64,000 nt of DNA from CAYQJL01 sp964573295 (lineage in GTDB: Bacteria; Eisenbacteria; RBG-16-71-46; CAIMUX01; WJJG01): the NCBI GenBank assembly GCA_964573295.1, contig CAZNJE010000006.1, positions 77,559-141,558 on the forward strand, given 5' to 3'. Shown here piece after piece: positions 53,421 to 62,903 of the stretch. Under the pieces are notes generated by a model that had not been told where the DNA came from, did not search any database, and worked only from the letters and a program-made list of their open reading frames with translations. The translations under genes were made by a program, and so were the position numbers. Position 1 is the first letter of the stretch. Each line of letters opens with the position of its first letter.

Positions 53421-56400
53421 CCGACGGCCGCTTGGATCGCATGCGGGAGATCCTCCTCCGGCTCGCCTCGGTTCCCGACGAGGAACGCGCAGATCAGCTC
53501 ACGCGGCTTTGCGGCAACGATGACGGCTTGCGAGACGAGATCGAGTCTCTTCTCGCGCACGAGGATGCCCCTCTCCATCCCTTCCCCTCGCGGGCGACCG
53601 AAGCCGGCAACCGGGAGCCCGGCAGCACACCCGAGATCATTCGGTTTCCGCCTCATCAACCGGGTGATCGGGTAGCTCACTACCGGCTCAAGCAGTTGCT
53701 TGGACAGGGTGGAATGGGCGAGGTCTTCCTGGCCGAGGACACGAATCTCGATCGTGAAGTCGCCATCAAGTTCCTCACCCACACCCAGCCGAATGATCCT
53801 TCGGTCCAGGTCAGGTTCATCAACGAGGCACGAGCCGCGTCGTCACTCGATCACCCGGCCATCGGTACGATCCACGGGATCGACCGCGATGAGCACGGCC
53901 AGCTCTATATCGTGATGGGCTACTACCCGGGCGGTTCAGTCGCGCAGCATCTGGCCAGTGGCAGGCTCCAGGCGGAAGAGGCTATCGAACTGGCTATCCA
54001 GGTCTGCGATGGGCTCGCCGCCGCTCATGCCAAGGGCATCGTGCACCGCGATCTCAAGCCGGCGAATCTCATGCTGGGGCAAGATCATCGCGTGAAGATC
54101 ATCGACTTCGGGATCGCCAAGCTTGGCGATCAGATGCAGCTCACCACAACCGGGCGTTCGTTGGGGACGATCGCCTACATGTCACCCGAGCAGATCAAGG
54201 GTGAACCCGTTGACGAGCGGTCGGACATCTTCTCGCTCGGCGTTACGCTCTACCAGATGCTCTCTGGTCACCTACCCTTCGCCGGCGATTATGAAGCCTC
54301 GATTCTACTGCGGATTGCTCAAGGGCACCCCGATTCCATACGGAAGCACCGAAGAGATCTGCCCAAGGGACTGAGTCGAGTCCTGGATCGGGCACTCGCC
54401 AAGCATCCGTCCGACCGGTACGCGACGGTGGCGGACATGCGCCGCGACCTGGAGAGCGTGCTCCATGGGCGGTCACCGCACACCCTGATCGCAAGCCGCG
54501 GCCGTCTGCGGCGCTTCATGCGCGAGCACCGTTCGCTGCGACAAACCGCGATCGCGGTTGTCTGCGTAGCCATCGTCTCGGGGGCCGCAGCCTGGACGGG
54601 TTGGTTCGATGGGCTGTTGACAAACTCGGTCATCAGCCTACGTCATCAGACATTCCTGATCTACCCGGACGGCAGTGGGGATTTCCCCACAATTGCCGGG
54701 GCTGTCGCGGCCGCCTCCCACCGCGACACGATTTTGTTGGCGAACGGTGTCTTCACCGGTAGTGGGAACTACGGACTCGACTTCGAGGGAAAATCGTTGG
54801 TGCTGCGATCGCGCAGCGACCAGCCCGACAGTTGCGTTCTGGATTGTCAAGGGGGCGAAGGGGAGCGGCGACGGGGCATCCGCTTCTTCTCGGGTGAACA
54901 CCGGGGAACGCTTCTCCAGGGCATCACGATTCGCAATGCGCGGTGGCCCAGTGACGGCGCGGCGGTGAGCATCTCTGCCAGCTCGCCGACGATCCGCAAC
55001 TGCATCTTCGAAGACAACCACGTCGGCGTGGGAGGCGGGTTCGGGTCCGCCGGCGCTATGGGCATCATCGCAGGTTCAGATCCCCTGATCGAAGATTGCT
55101 TGTTTCGCCGAAATCGCGCCACCAATGCCGGCGGCGCGATCACATGCGGGGGATCAACCGGTATCATTGCCAACTGTTTCTTCGAGGACAATTTCGCCGT
55201 CCACGGTGGGGGCGCCATTCAGTTCTATGAGGCCTCGACCACCATTGAGAACTGCGTCTTCCGCGACAACGATTGCTCACGTTGGTCGAATGACCTGTTT
55301 TTCGATCGTCCGGCCAGCCGTGGCAAGGTGGTAGGTTGCACCCTTTGGGGCGGACAAGGGCCAGCCGAGGCCGTGCGCGCGCGCGCCGGCGCTTCCCCCA
55401 CGTTTGAACGGTGTCTGATCGCGTTCAACCCGATGGGACCCGCCGTGGCGATCGAAGACGCCGCGGTGACGCTGCGCTGCTGCAACCTATATGGGAACGC
55501 CGGGGGCGACTGGGGCGCCGGCATCGCCGATCAGCTCGGGCGCCATGGCAACATCAGGTCCGATCCGCTGTTCTGCAACCTGGTCGATGGGGCGCCCACC
55601 CTGCATGCGGAGTCGCCCTGCCTCCCGCGCAACAATGCCTGCCGGGCTCTGATCGGTGCTGCCGGAGAAGGGTGTACAGGGCGACGGCGGCTCGAGGTGC
55701 CGGGCCGGTTTTCTGACATTGCCACGGCACTCGCGACGGCCACGGTGGGGGATACCGTGGTGGTCGCCAAGGGCTCCTACTCGGTCAGCAACTTGGACTT
55801 CCCGTCCGGGGTCACCCTGCTGGGGGCCACGGGCCGGCCCGAAGATGTCGTTCTGGACGCGGAGAGCGACGGAAGGATCTTCGTCTGTGAGCACCTGGAA
55901 CATGGGGCCCGCATCGAAGCAGTCACGCTTGCGGGGGGCAACGTAGCGGGCATCTATCCCGCGAGCGTGGGCGGCGCCGTGGCATGCTTCGATAGCGATC
56001 TGGAGCTGCGCGACTGCATCGTGACCCGGTGCGAGGCCGAAAGCGGCGGCGGCGTGTACTTGAGCGGTCCAGCTCGGGCTACATTCGTCGATGTCGCGTT
56101 TCGGGAGAATCACGGCCGGCATCGCGCCGGGGCGCTGTTCAGCGCTCACAAGGCGGATGTGCTCATGGAATGGTGCACGTTTTCCGGCAACTTCAGTCTC
56201 CACCAGGCGGGGGCGGTTCGCTTCCTGGACAGCCAGGTCCAGATGATCGGCTGCGCCTTCACCCGCAACGCCGCAAGAAGTGGGGCCGCCGTCGCCGCGG
56301 TCTCCTCGACCTGCGATCTCTTCGAATGCCTCGTGTGGGCCAACAGCTCACGCAACAGCCCACTCGGACCCCTGGGGAGCGGCGGCCCTCGAGGAGGCAT

Positions 56401-56845
56401 CATCAACTACGAGGGTGCTTCGGGCCGGTTGTGCGGCTGCACCATCAGCCAGAATCTCTGCCAGGAGGTTGCCGGGGTCATAGGTGCCTATCAAAGCACG
56501 CTGTACGTCGAGCGCGCGATCGTTGCCGGCAATGGCGGAGGCAGAGCCATGGCTGCGATGGATGTCGGTCACATCACCCTTCAGCATTGCAACCTGTTCG
56601 GCAATCCCGGGGGAGACTTCGTCCGGTCCCTGAGCGCCCAAATCGGGCAACGGGGCAACTTCAGTTCGGATCCTCTGTTCGTCGATCCAAGCGCGGGCGA
56701 CTTCCGCCTGCTCCCTGGCTCCCCTTGCGTGGCCGACTCGGCCGAAGGAAGACCGCGTATTGGGGTCTTCCCATCGTGCGCGGAGATGACCGAACCGGCT
56801 CCGTCAGTTAAGAGTACACCTAAGAGTACACCGAGCAAGCAGTGA
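53417..56845 (+). CDS. Transmembrane Ser/Thr protein kinase with double extracellular beta-helix
   Basis: A 1142-residue receptor-like kinase. The Hanks kinase domain (about 88-350) has GQGGMGEVFLAED, Lys118 in VAIKFL, HRDLKPANLML (210-220), DFGIAKL and IAYMSPEQI. The membrane helix is at about 377-396. Outside, a first beta-helix opens with GSGDFPTIAGAVAAASHRD and ends at NLYGNAGGDWGAGIADQLG; a second runs from about 760 and ends at NLFGNPGGDFVRSLSAQIG. The C-terminus has a short KSTPKSTPSK repeat. It is coupled to the ECF sigma gene by an ATGA overlap. The beta-helix is the likely ligand-sensing part and the sigma factor a likely target; both points are inference. Confidence 0.92.
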   Translation: MTDGRLDRMREILLRLASVPDEERADQLTRLCGNDDGLRDEIESLLAHEDAPLHPFPSRATEAGNREPGSTPEIIRFPPHQPGDRVAHYRLKQLLGQGGMGEVFLAEDTNLDREVAIKFLTHTQPNDPSVQVRFINEARAASSLDHPAIGTIHGIDRDEHGQLYIVMGYYPGGSVAQHLASGRLQAEEAIELAIQVCDGLAAAHAKGIVHRDLKPANLMLGQDHRVKIIDFGIAKLGDQMQLTTTGRSLGTIAYMSPEQIKGEPVDERSDIFSLGVTLYQMLSGHLPFAGDYEASILLRIAQGHPDSIRKHRRDLPKGLSRVLDRALAKHPSDRYATVADMRRDLESVLHGRSPHTLIASRGRLRRFMREHRSLRQTAIAVVCVAIVSGAAAWTGWFDGLLTNSVISLRHQTFLIYPDGSGDFPTIAGAVAAASHRDTILLANGVFTGSGNYGLDFEGKSLVLRSRSDQPDSCVLDCQGGEGERRRGIRFFSGEHRGTLLQGITIRNARWPSDGAAVSISASSPTIRNCIFEDNHVGVGGGFGSAGAMGIIAGSDPLIEDCLFRRNRATNAGGAITCGGSTGIIANCFFEDNFAVHGGGAIQFYEASTTIENCVFRDNDCSRWSNDLFFDRPASRGKVVGCTLWGGQGPAEAVRARAGASPTFERCLIAFNPMGPAVAIEDAAVTLRCCNLYGNAGGDWGAGIADQLGRHGNIRSDPLFCNLVDGAPTLHAESPCLPRNNACRALIGAAGEGCTGRRRLEVPGRFSDIATALATATVGDTVVVAKGSYSVSNLDFPSGVTLLGATGRPEDVVLDAESDGRIFVCEHLEHGARIEAVTLAGGNVAGIYPASVGGAVACFDSDLELRDCIVTRCEAESGGGVYLSGPARATFVDVAFRENHGRHRAGALFSAHKADVLMEWCTFSGNFSLHQAGAVRFLDSQVQMIGCAFTRNAARSGAAVAAVSSTCDLFECLVWANSSRNSPLGPLGSGGPRGGIINYEGASGRLCGCTISQNLCQEVAGVIGAYQSTLYVERAIVAGNGGGRAMAAMDVGHITLQHCNLFGNPGGDFVRSLSAQIGQRGNFSSDPLFVDPSAGDFRLLPGSPCVADSAEGRPRIGVFPSCAEMTEPAPSVKSTPKSTPSKQ

Positions 56846-56846
56846 A

Positions 56847-56868
56847 GCGGGCGGGTTTCCCCGCCCGC
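56847..56868. terminator. Strong hairpin between convergent genes
   Basis: A perfect 9-bp stem GCGGGCGGG / CCCGCCCGC with a TTTC loop directly after the kinase stop. No T-run on either side, but the position between convergent genes suggests a shared terminator. Confidence 0.6.
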
Positions 56869-56891
56869 ATCCACGACAACTCACCGCAACA

Positions 56892-59675
56892 CTATCTGAG
56901 AAGCGTCATTCTGCGGGTCACCGACTTGTTCCCCGACTGAAGCCGATAGAAGTAGGCGCCCGAGGCCGCCGTTGCCCGCATCGAGTCATCTCGACCGCTC
57001 CAGGTCACAACGTGGTGGCCGGCCTCCAGCTCTCCACGGACAAGGGTCTGGATCAGGCGTCCGCTGGGTGTAAAGATCTGCAGCAAGACGTGCTGACGCT
57101 GTGGCAACGCAAAGCCGATCTCGGTCCATCCCTTGAAGGGGTTGGGCCGGTTCTCGTACAGCCGGATACCCGTTCCGTAGACGACGGTCTCATCGGGCAC
57201 GTCGCTGGCACCACAACCCACCGGCAGCGCGCCAATCGTTCCACACCCCCCGCTGTGTTCCTCTGCGCAAGGAGAGTCGGCGTCGATCCGATAGTCTCCC
57301 CCCACCTCGTCGCAGAAGAGGGGATCGGCCGAGATGTTGCCGTTCATGCCACCGAGGCCGGTCAAGCACTCGATGTAGTCTCCTCCCTGGTTGTCGAAAA
57401 CATCACTGCAGGACATGACCACGACACCGCCACCGATGCAGAACACGGGCGTCGCGCCGGTGCCCTTGGTGATGATCGTGTTGTCGACTGTGATGGCATT
57501 GTCCTGATTGTGAATGGCGCTCGAGTACTCGTCGGCATGGTTGCCGCACAGAGTGCAAGCGATCAAGGCGCCCGGAGCCGTGCCCATGTGGAAGAACAGC
57601 GCCCCGCCCGAGCTGTGCGAGATGTTCCCGGCGAAGACGCACTCCTGGAAGGTGGCCTCCGCGGTTCTGCAGGCCGCGGCTCCGCCCCTGACCTCGCAGA
57701 GGTTGTCGAAGAAGGTGCAGCCCTGAACCAGCGGCTCGCCGCTCTGCAGATGGAGGGCGCCACCGTAATCCACGCCGGTGTTGCCTTCGAAGTAGCAGTC
57801 GACGATGATCGGCGCATCGCAGCCCGTAATCATCAGAGCTCCACCTCGACTGGCCGCGGCATTCGCGAAGAAGTCGCACGCCTCGACCGTGATCGACCCG
57901 CCGGTGAGATAGGCTCCGCCGCCGTGCTGCTGAGCCTCGTTGGCGGAGAACTCGCACGCCCGCAGGTAGATCTCGGTGCCGAAGCTGGCCAGTCCGCCGC
58001 CGCGGGTGTTGGGACTCGCGCCGCTGGCCACGCCGCCGGTGATCGTGAAGCCCTCGATGTGCACGGGGTAGGCCAGGTTGTCGCAGACCAGCGCACGGCC
58101 CTGGCCCTGCGCATCGATGACCACCGTCTCGCGCGTCGTGGCGGCCAGCAGGGTGACGCCGGCGGCCACCGGGATGTCATGCTCGAGGTAGGGACCGCCC
58201 GAGACGAGCACGGTGTCGCCCGGTGCGGCCATGGCCATGGCTTCCTGAATGGTGCCGACGGTCTCGGGCACGAGGATGACCGACCCGGTCGAACAGCCCT
58301 GTCCCAGGGCGCCAATGAGAAAACCGCACTCGTTGGCCGCCGGCATGCAGGGCGACTGAATGGCAATGCGCAGGTCGCCGGCGGGGGCGTCGCAGAAGAG
58401 CGGGTCGTCGGAGAAGTTGCCCTCCTGGCCGAACTGCGTGGCGATGCAGCCGACCCAATCGCCGCCGGCGTTGCCGTACAGATCACAGCACGCCAGTGCA
58501 GCCGAGGCACCGGCATCACAGGAAACCGCCTCGCCCGCGGTCGAGAAGGCGATGATCGAGTTGTCGATCGTGGGGTTCGCACTCCCCAGACAGGCCACCC
58601 CACTCCCCTGCGGGGCCGCGTTGCCGTAGAGCGTGCAGCTCGCCAGCGCCGGCGCCGCGTCGTCGCAGGCCACGGCGCCCCCGCTGCCCTCGGCCTCGCA
58701 GCCCTGGATCACCAACCCCTCCAGTGTCGGGGAAGCCCCGCCCGTGCAGAGGATCCCCCCGCCCTCGCCGGTTGCGTAGCCGCCACGGATCCCGATCTCG
58801 CGCACGACCGCGGCCACCGTCTCGCCGGAGTGGAAGTGAAATGCCCGCCGCGGCGTCGCGGCGCTGCCCTGGCAGTCGATGACGCAGGCCGACGGATCCC
58901 CGCTCTGCGACTGCAGCGTGATCTCGCGCCCCCCGAAGTCGAGGTCGGCGTTGCCAGCGACCGACCCGTCGTAGACCGCATCCACAAGCTCGACGGTGTC
59001 GCCGCTCTCCGCAAGGTCGATGCCGCCCTGGATCGTGGTGGCGTCACCGCCGCCGGCCGGATCCACGAGAAATGTGCCGTGGGGCGTGGGGCCGTTGCAG
59101 ACGACCCACGCGCCGACCGCATCCTCGGCCATCTCGTTTGGCCACTGGAATGAGGGAGTCCAGTTGGGGTTTGGCGGATCGGCCCATGGGGCGAAGATGA
59201 TCGTAGGACTGCCGGCTCCTTCGTCCTTGGGCCACCCGGCGTAGAAACGGATCTCGTCTTCCGCAAAGCACCCCACCCAATGATAGGTCGGGCTGTGGAC
59301 ACCTGAACGGTAGAAGACGTCGTTTCGCTCCGTCCAGTCGCAATACCATGCATGTATATCCGCAGCCATCTCGAGCCACAAGTCCTGCAACTCCGCCCGG
59401 GTGGCCATTCTCCACATGCTGTACTCTTCGCCCTCAATGGTCGTGCTGTAGCCTTCGATGGCCGCTTGCTGGATTGCGTATCCCATTTCATCGAAGCGGC
59501 TCAGATCCCGCAGCCAGTAGAGTCCGTGGGCGTCATCATAGACGTACCCCCCAGGGGTCGTCAGCGGATCTTCGCCTCCTTCGAGTACGACGTGCAATGC
59601 GGCGTGTGCGGATCCGCCCACAGCTAGCACCACTGCCATCATGATTACGATCTTGCACCCAACAATGAATCTCAT
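56892..59675 (-). CDS. Secreted beta-helix protein with Lcl-like N-terminus and sorting domain
   Basis: A 927-residue exported protein. The signal peptide is MRFIVGCKIVIMMAVVLAVG. An N-terminal domain (about 28-200: GLYWLRDLSRFDEMGYAIQQ, MWRMATRAELQDLW, DAVGAWVVCNG) resembles the Lcl/FGE-like C-terminal region of some surface proteins. Two beta-helices follow, the first opening with GGDATTIQGGIDLAESGD and both closing with DLYGNAGGDWVGCIATQFG-type or VFDNQGGDYIECL-type ends. The last 85 residues are a FlgD-like sorting domain (NRPNPFKGWTEIGFALP ... RRMTLLR). AGGAGG lies 7 bp before the ATG. The function is probably surface binding; no catalytic residues were identified. Confidence 0.9.
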   Translation of the reverse strand: MRFIVGCKIVIMMAVVLAVGGSAHAALHVVLEGGEDPLTTPGGYVYDDAHGLYWLRDLSRFDEMGYAIQQAAIEGYSTTIEGEEYSMWRMATRAELQDLWLEMAADIHAWYCDWTERNDVFYRSGVHSPTYHWVGCFAEDEIRFYAGWPKDEGAGSPTIIFAPWADPPNPNWTPSFQWPNEMAEDAVGAWVVCNGPTPHGTFLVDPAGGGDATTIQGGIDLAESGDTVELVDAVYDGSVAGNADLDFGGREITLQSQSGDPSACVIDCQGSAATPRRAFHFHSGETVAAVVREIGIRGGYATGEGGGILCTGGASPTLEGLVIQGCEAEGSGGAVACDDAAPALASCTLYGNAAPQGSGVACLGSANPTIDNSIIAFSTAGEAVSCDAGASAALACCDLYGNAGGDWVGCIATQFGQEGNFSDDPLFCDAPAGDLRIAIQSPCMPAANECGFLIGALGQGCSTGSVILVPETVGTIQEAMAMAAPGDTVLVSGGPYLEHDIPVAAGVTLLAATTRETVVIDAQGQGRALVCDNLAYPVHIEGFTITGGVASGASPNTRGGGLASFGTEIYLRACEFSANEAQQHGGGAYLTGGSITVEACDFFANAAASRGGALMITGCDAPIIVDCYFEGNTGVDYGGALHLQSGEPLVQGCTFFDNLCEVRGGAAACRTAEATFQECVFAGNISHSSGGALFFHMGTAPGALIACTLCGNHADEYSSAIHNQDNAITVDNTIITKGTGATPVFCIGGGVVVMSCSDVFDNQGGDYIECLTGLGGMNGNISADPLFCDEVGGDYRIDADSPCAEEHSGGCGTIGALPVGCGASDVPDETVVYGTGIRLYENRPNPFKGWTEIGFALPQRQHVLLQIFTPSGRLIQTLVRGELEAGHHVVTWSGRDDSMRATAASGAYFYRLQSGNKSVTRRMTLLR

Positions 59676-59786
59676 GCTCGCCTCCTCTTCCTCGCATGCG
59701 CTTCTTCGACGTCAACCATGGTCTCGACTTCGTCAGGATCTCCTTCGCACACAGACACGTGCGCCATGGACAAAAACACGCCGAAC

Positions 59787-61424
59787 CTAGTACACGACCA
59801 TGCCGCCGCCCGCGAAAATCTTGAGCCCGCTATTGCCCGCTCCCGCATGGGCACTTCGCCATCCACGTTCGTAGTCCCCACGGGCAAACACCACCGTCTC
59901 ATCCGGAGTGGAAGCGCCGGCCCCGAAGAGGAGCGAGGTGCCCGGCGCGGTGCACTCGACCTTGACACCCGGCAGGAACTGATGCTTTTGGGAACCCTGG
60001 AAGGTCACTTCGCTGAGAGCGACCGCGTCCTCGGCGAAGTAACGATAGGCAAACGACTGCAGTGGATAGTACCCCGAGAGTAGTGGCCCAACGGCCACCG
60101 TTGGATAGACCTCGGTCAGGATTGCCTGGGGCGACAGTCCGCAGAGCGTCGACCCCAGCGTATACCACCAGCTCTTCAGATGTCCGGCGCAATCGGCCCC
60201 CGGCCCGTGACCGTAGTTGACATGGTATCGCCGGGTGTCACGGTCGATCCGATAGCCATCGATCACAAGCGAGTGCCCGTCGTCTCCGAAGTCCCACGTG
60301 CAGAGCGGCAACGGCCTGCGCAGATCGATCTGACTGGTGATGAAACCCCACCACTGCTCGTCGTTGTGCACCGCGCGCAGGCGTGCGGTGCTATCGTGGT
60401 ATCGGAAATATTGGGTGAGCGCGCTTTGAAGGCTTGGCCACGGCCCGAAGAGTGCGGCCCCCGACCCCAGACAGGAGTAGTCCATGTTGACTGCGGCCCC
60501 AACGGTCTGCATGAGGTCGGCAACCGTGTAGATCTCCTCCGTGGTGCAGACGTGCATCGTCTCATCCACAAAACGGCCCCACGGTTCATACCATTCGTAC
60601 TGGTTCCGTAGCTTCGTCCACTGGAAGGGATTCGGATGGAAACCCTCTCCGTTGGGAGGCCACGACCAATACCGCATCACCTGCGATCCGGCCGTCGCCG
60701 TGCAGCCGGTGTAGGCATTGTTGTTGTAGAATTGGCTGCCAATCCAGTTGGGGCCAAACCACGCGTCCCAGATGCAGCCCATCATTGGGCAGTGATCGTT
60801 GTAGGGTGGAATCTGACTCCACCCGTCCACGAGCAGGGTGTCGCCCGGCGTATAGCCGGATCGTGAGGTCAGCGCCGGCATCGCCTTCGGGCTGGGGAGC
60901 CGGCCCGCCCGGAGCCATTGCCACGCGTCGCTGGCATCGGCCCCAACATAGGCAACCAGCGATTCGCGATCGAGTTCGTCCAGGGCCCCCAGGTCGCGGC
61001 GGATCATCTCCAGAGTCCGGCCCAGATCGTTCGAGATCATTCGCACCGGCAGGCTGGCGCAATCAAGATCCAGATCGTAGTGCTCCGAGTAGGCGATGAT
61101 CGGGTCCAGGGGCTCCAGCGTGGGCACGACCACGAACCCCGTCGGCGCCACGTGGGCCACATAGCCGACGACATCCTCTTCGTGCAGAAGCGGCTCGACA
61201 AAGTCTATCTGGGCACGGGGGGCCTCGCCCCACCCGCCATCTTGCTCGATGATCGCCCGAACCCATGTTCCAGCAATGTGATGTGCCGTCGCTTCGTCGA
61301 TGATGAGGTCACTGGCCCCGGCGCACGCCAGCGAGAGCGCCACGAATGCGACCGTCATAAGCAAGGCTCGGGCTGCTGCCGTGAAGGAGCGGGTTGAACG
61401 GCATCGTGTGATCGGATGCTTCAT
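59787..61424 (-). CDS. Secreted C10 (streptopain-like) cysteine protease
   Basis: A 545-residue exported protease. The signal sequence includes ALLMTVAFVALSLACAGAS. A C10-type propeptide (to about 185; VAHVAPTGFVVVPTLEP is typical) precedes the catalytic domain with nucleophile Cys241 in YTGCTATAGSQVMRYW and His384 in DDGHSLVIDGY. A Cys-containing insertion (HCPMMGCIWDAWFG) precedes the nucleophile. Unlike the 22748 protein it has no beta-helix and no recognisable sorting domain; the last 100 residues are beta-rich and end SGLKIFAGGGMVVY. It is the third gene of a minus-strand run of secreted proteins. Confidence 0.88.
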   Translation of the reverse strand: MKHPITRCRSTRSFTAAARALLMTVAFVALSLACAGASDLIIDEATAHHIAGTWVRAIIEQDGGWGEAPRAQIDFVEPLLHEEDVVGYVAHVAPTGFVVVPTLEPLDPIIAYSEHYDLDLDCASLPVRMISNDLGRTLEMIRRDLGALDELDRESLVAYVGADASDAWQWLRAGRLPSPKAMPALTSRSGYTPGDTLLVDGWSQIPPYNDHCPMMGCIWDAWFGPNWIGSQFYNNNAYTGCTATAGSQVMRYWSWPPNGEGFHPNPFQWTKLRNQYEWYEPWGRFVDETMHVCTTEEIYTVADLMQTVGAAVNMDYSCLGSGAALFGPWPSLQSALTQYFRYHDSTARLRAVHNDEQWWGFITSQIDLRRPLPLCTWDFGDDGHSLVIDGYRIDRDTRRYHVNYGHGPGADCAGHLKSWWYTLGSTLCGLSPQAILTEVYPTVAVGPLLSGYYPLQSFAYRYFAEDAVALSEVTFQGSQKHQFLPGVKVECTAPGTSLLFGAGASTPDETVVFARGDYERGWRSAHAGAGNSGLKIFAGGGMVVY

Positions 61425-61446
61425 GATGACATATTCCTCCTTCCAG

Positions 61447-62269
61447 TTACTGCAGCGTGACCAAGACGAGAATCTTGCCCCGACTGCCGGCCGGCAACGC
61501 TTCCATGGCCTTGCCCAGGATCGCCCCCGGGGCGCGACCGCGATCCGTAGCCTTCATGGCGTAGCCGTGAAGGGAGGAGGTCGTCAGCAGGTCCCCGGGC
61601 TCGATGGGGCCGCCAGTGGCGTCCACCTTGCAATAGACGCGGCCCGCCAGCGCAACGTCCTGCTCGTACTGCCCGGCGCCCAAGCGCACGCCCGAGCCAA
61701 GGTTGTTTGCTCCGGCCACGATTCCCGCCACCTTGCTGTCGTAAGCCTGAGTGCTCACCGCCAGCTCACCTGCGTTCATCGGATCAATCACCAGCACGGT
61801 GCCCGGCTCGATGTCCGCCTCCGTGGAAACATCAAACCCTTCCGCGTAGTCAAGCCCTTCGCCCAACTCCAGGATGGGGTCACCCGTCGATTCGCTGAGC
61901 ACCAGGATGTTGCCCCGAACCGTCAGGGCTTCGTCGGGCGCGCTCGTTCCATTGCCGATGCCCATTTTCCCGTCGGCTGATCCACCGTCGTCCCGTGAAG
62001 ATGTCGCCCAGGGTGACCTGGGAACCCAATATCACATCGAATACACCGTTCTCGACCTCGACGTCGGCGTGCGTCTCTTCCCAGATGACCACATAGACCG
62101 AGTGGGGACGTTCGTAAATCGTGAAGGTGAGATCGTACTCGCCATCGACGAGCTGGCCACCATCGTCGCGGAGGATGGCCTGGTAACTCAGTGTGCGACT
62201 GATGCCGGCTTCACCGGGGGGGGTGAACAGCACGGCGAAAACCACTGCGATAACGACCTGGCGCCACAT
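61447..62269 (-). pseudogene. Frameshifted secreted protein with tail-fibre-like C-terminus
   Basis: Two frames belong together. The first (from the ATG at 62269: signal peptide MWRQVVIAVVFAVLFTPPGE, then ISRTLSYQAILRDDGGQLVD and DVILGSQVTLGDIF) is the start of a common secreted family whose usual next part is missing. The second, in another frame from about 61990, starts DDGGSADGKMGIGNGTSAPD, the typical GIGxxxPxxxLxV junction, and continues to a C-terminal domain (DLLTTSSLHGYAMKATDRGR ... LVLVTLQ) seen in tail-fibre and secreted proteins. An internal deletion with frameshift near 61985 joins them. A separately translated 172-residue C-terminal piece cannot be excluded. Confidence 0.7.
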
Positions 62270-62366
62270 TCGGACTGCCTCCTTTCGGCTGCAAGGAGCA
62301 TCGACCACGTGGCTCGACAACCGCGGGATCGATACGATTGGATCTACAGGTGATCCACTACGTCGA

Positions 62367-62903
62367 TTACTTGAGCACCATCATCTTGCGTGTGCGGGCG
62401 TATTCTCCCGCGGTCATGCGACAGAAATAGACGCCGTTGGCCAAGTCGGTGCCGGAGATCCGGACAGCGTACTGTCCGGGCTCATAGAGACGATCCGTAA
62501 CGGTCAAGACGTGCTGCCCCGCGAGATTGTAGAGCTTGATCGAGACGTGGGATTCATCCGGAACCGCGAACCGGAGCGTCGTGGACGAGCTGAATGGCTC
62601 AGGACGGTTTTCGGAGAACTGGAACACGCACAGCTCGTCGGCGGCCTCATCCTCCACCGCCATCACTGTCTCGAACAGCATGATACGGCAGAAGCCGCTC
62701 TCGGTGATGTAGTTGGAATCGCCCGACAAGCCGATGGCCGGTTGCCCGATGGTGGCCCGCGCATGCAGGTTGTCTCCGTGCGTTGTGCCCGCCCCTGAGC
62801 AGACAGCGGCCTGCTGGGAGACTGCACCGGCTGCTGTGGGTAGGGCGAACGTCATGATGATCGCGACCCATCCCACGCTCACGCCTAAACGAGATGGCTT
62901 CAT
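62367..62903 (-). CDS. Small secreted protein with sorting domain
   Basis: A 178-residue protein: signal peptide (WVAIIMTFALPTAAGA), a short middle region with NLHARATIGQPAIGLSGDSN typical of proteins that precede such domains, and a FlgD-like C-terminal sorting domain (RPEPFSSSTTLRFAVPDESH ... RKMMVLK) that fills half the protein. GAGGAGG lies 8 bp before the ATG. It is probably carried to the surface by type IX-like secretion; no enzymatic part is present. It heads the minus-strand run of secreted-protein genes. Confidence 0.85.
   Translation of the reverse strand: MKPSRLGVSVGWVAIIMTFALPTAAGAVSQQAAVCSGAGTTHGDNLHARATIGQPAIGLSGDSNYITESGFCRIMLFETVMAVEDEAADELCVFQFSENRPEPFSSSTTLRFAVPDESHVSIKLYNLAGQHVLTVTDRLYEPGQYAVRISGTDLANGVYFCRMTAGEYARTRKMMVLK

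Noticed and set aside
57012..59153. A 713-codon plus-strand frame
   Set aside because: Antisense to the beta-helix protein at 56892-59675, which has signal peptide, repeats and sorting domain.
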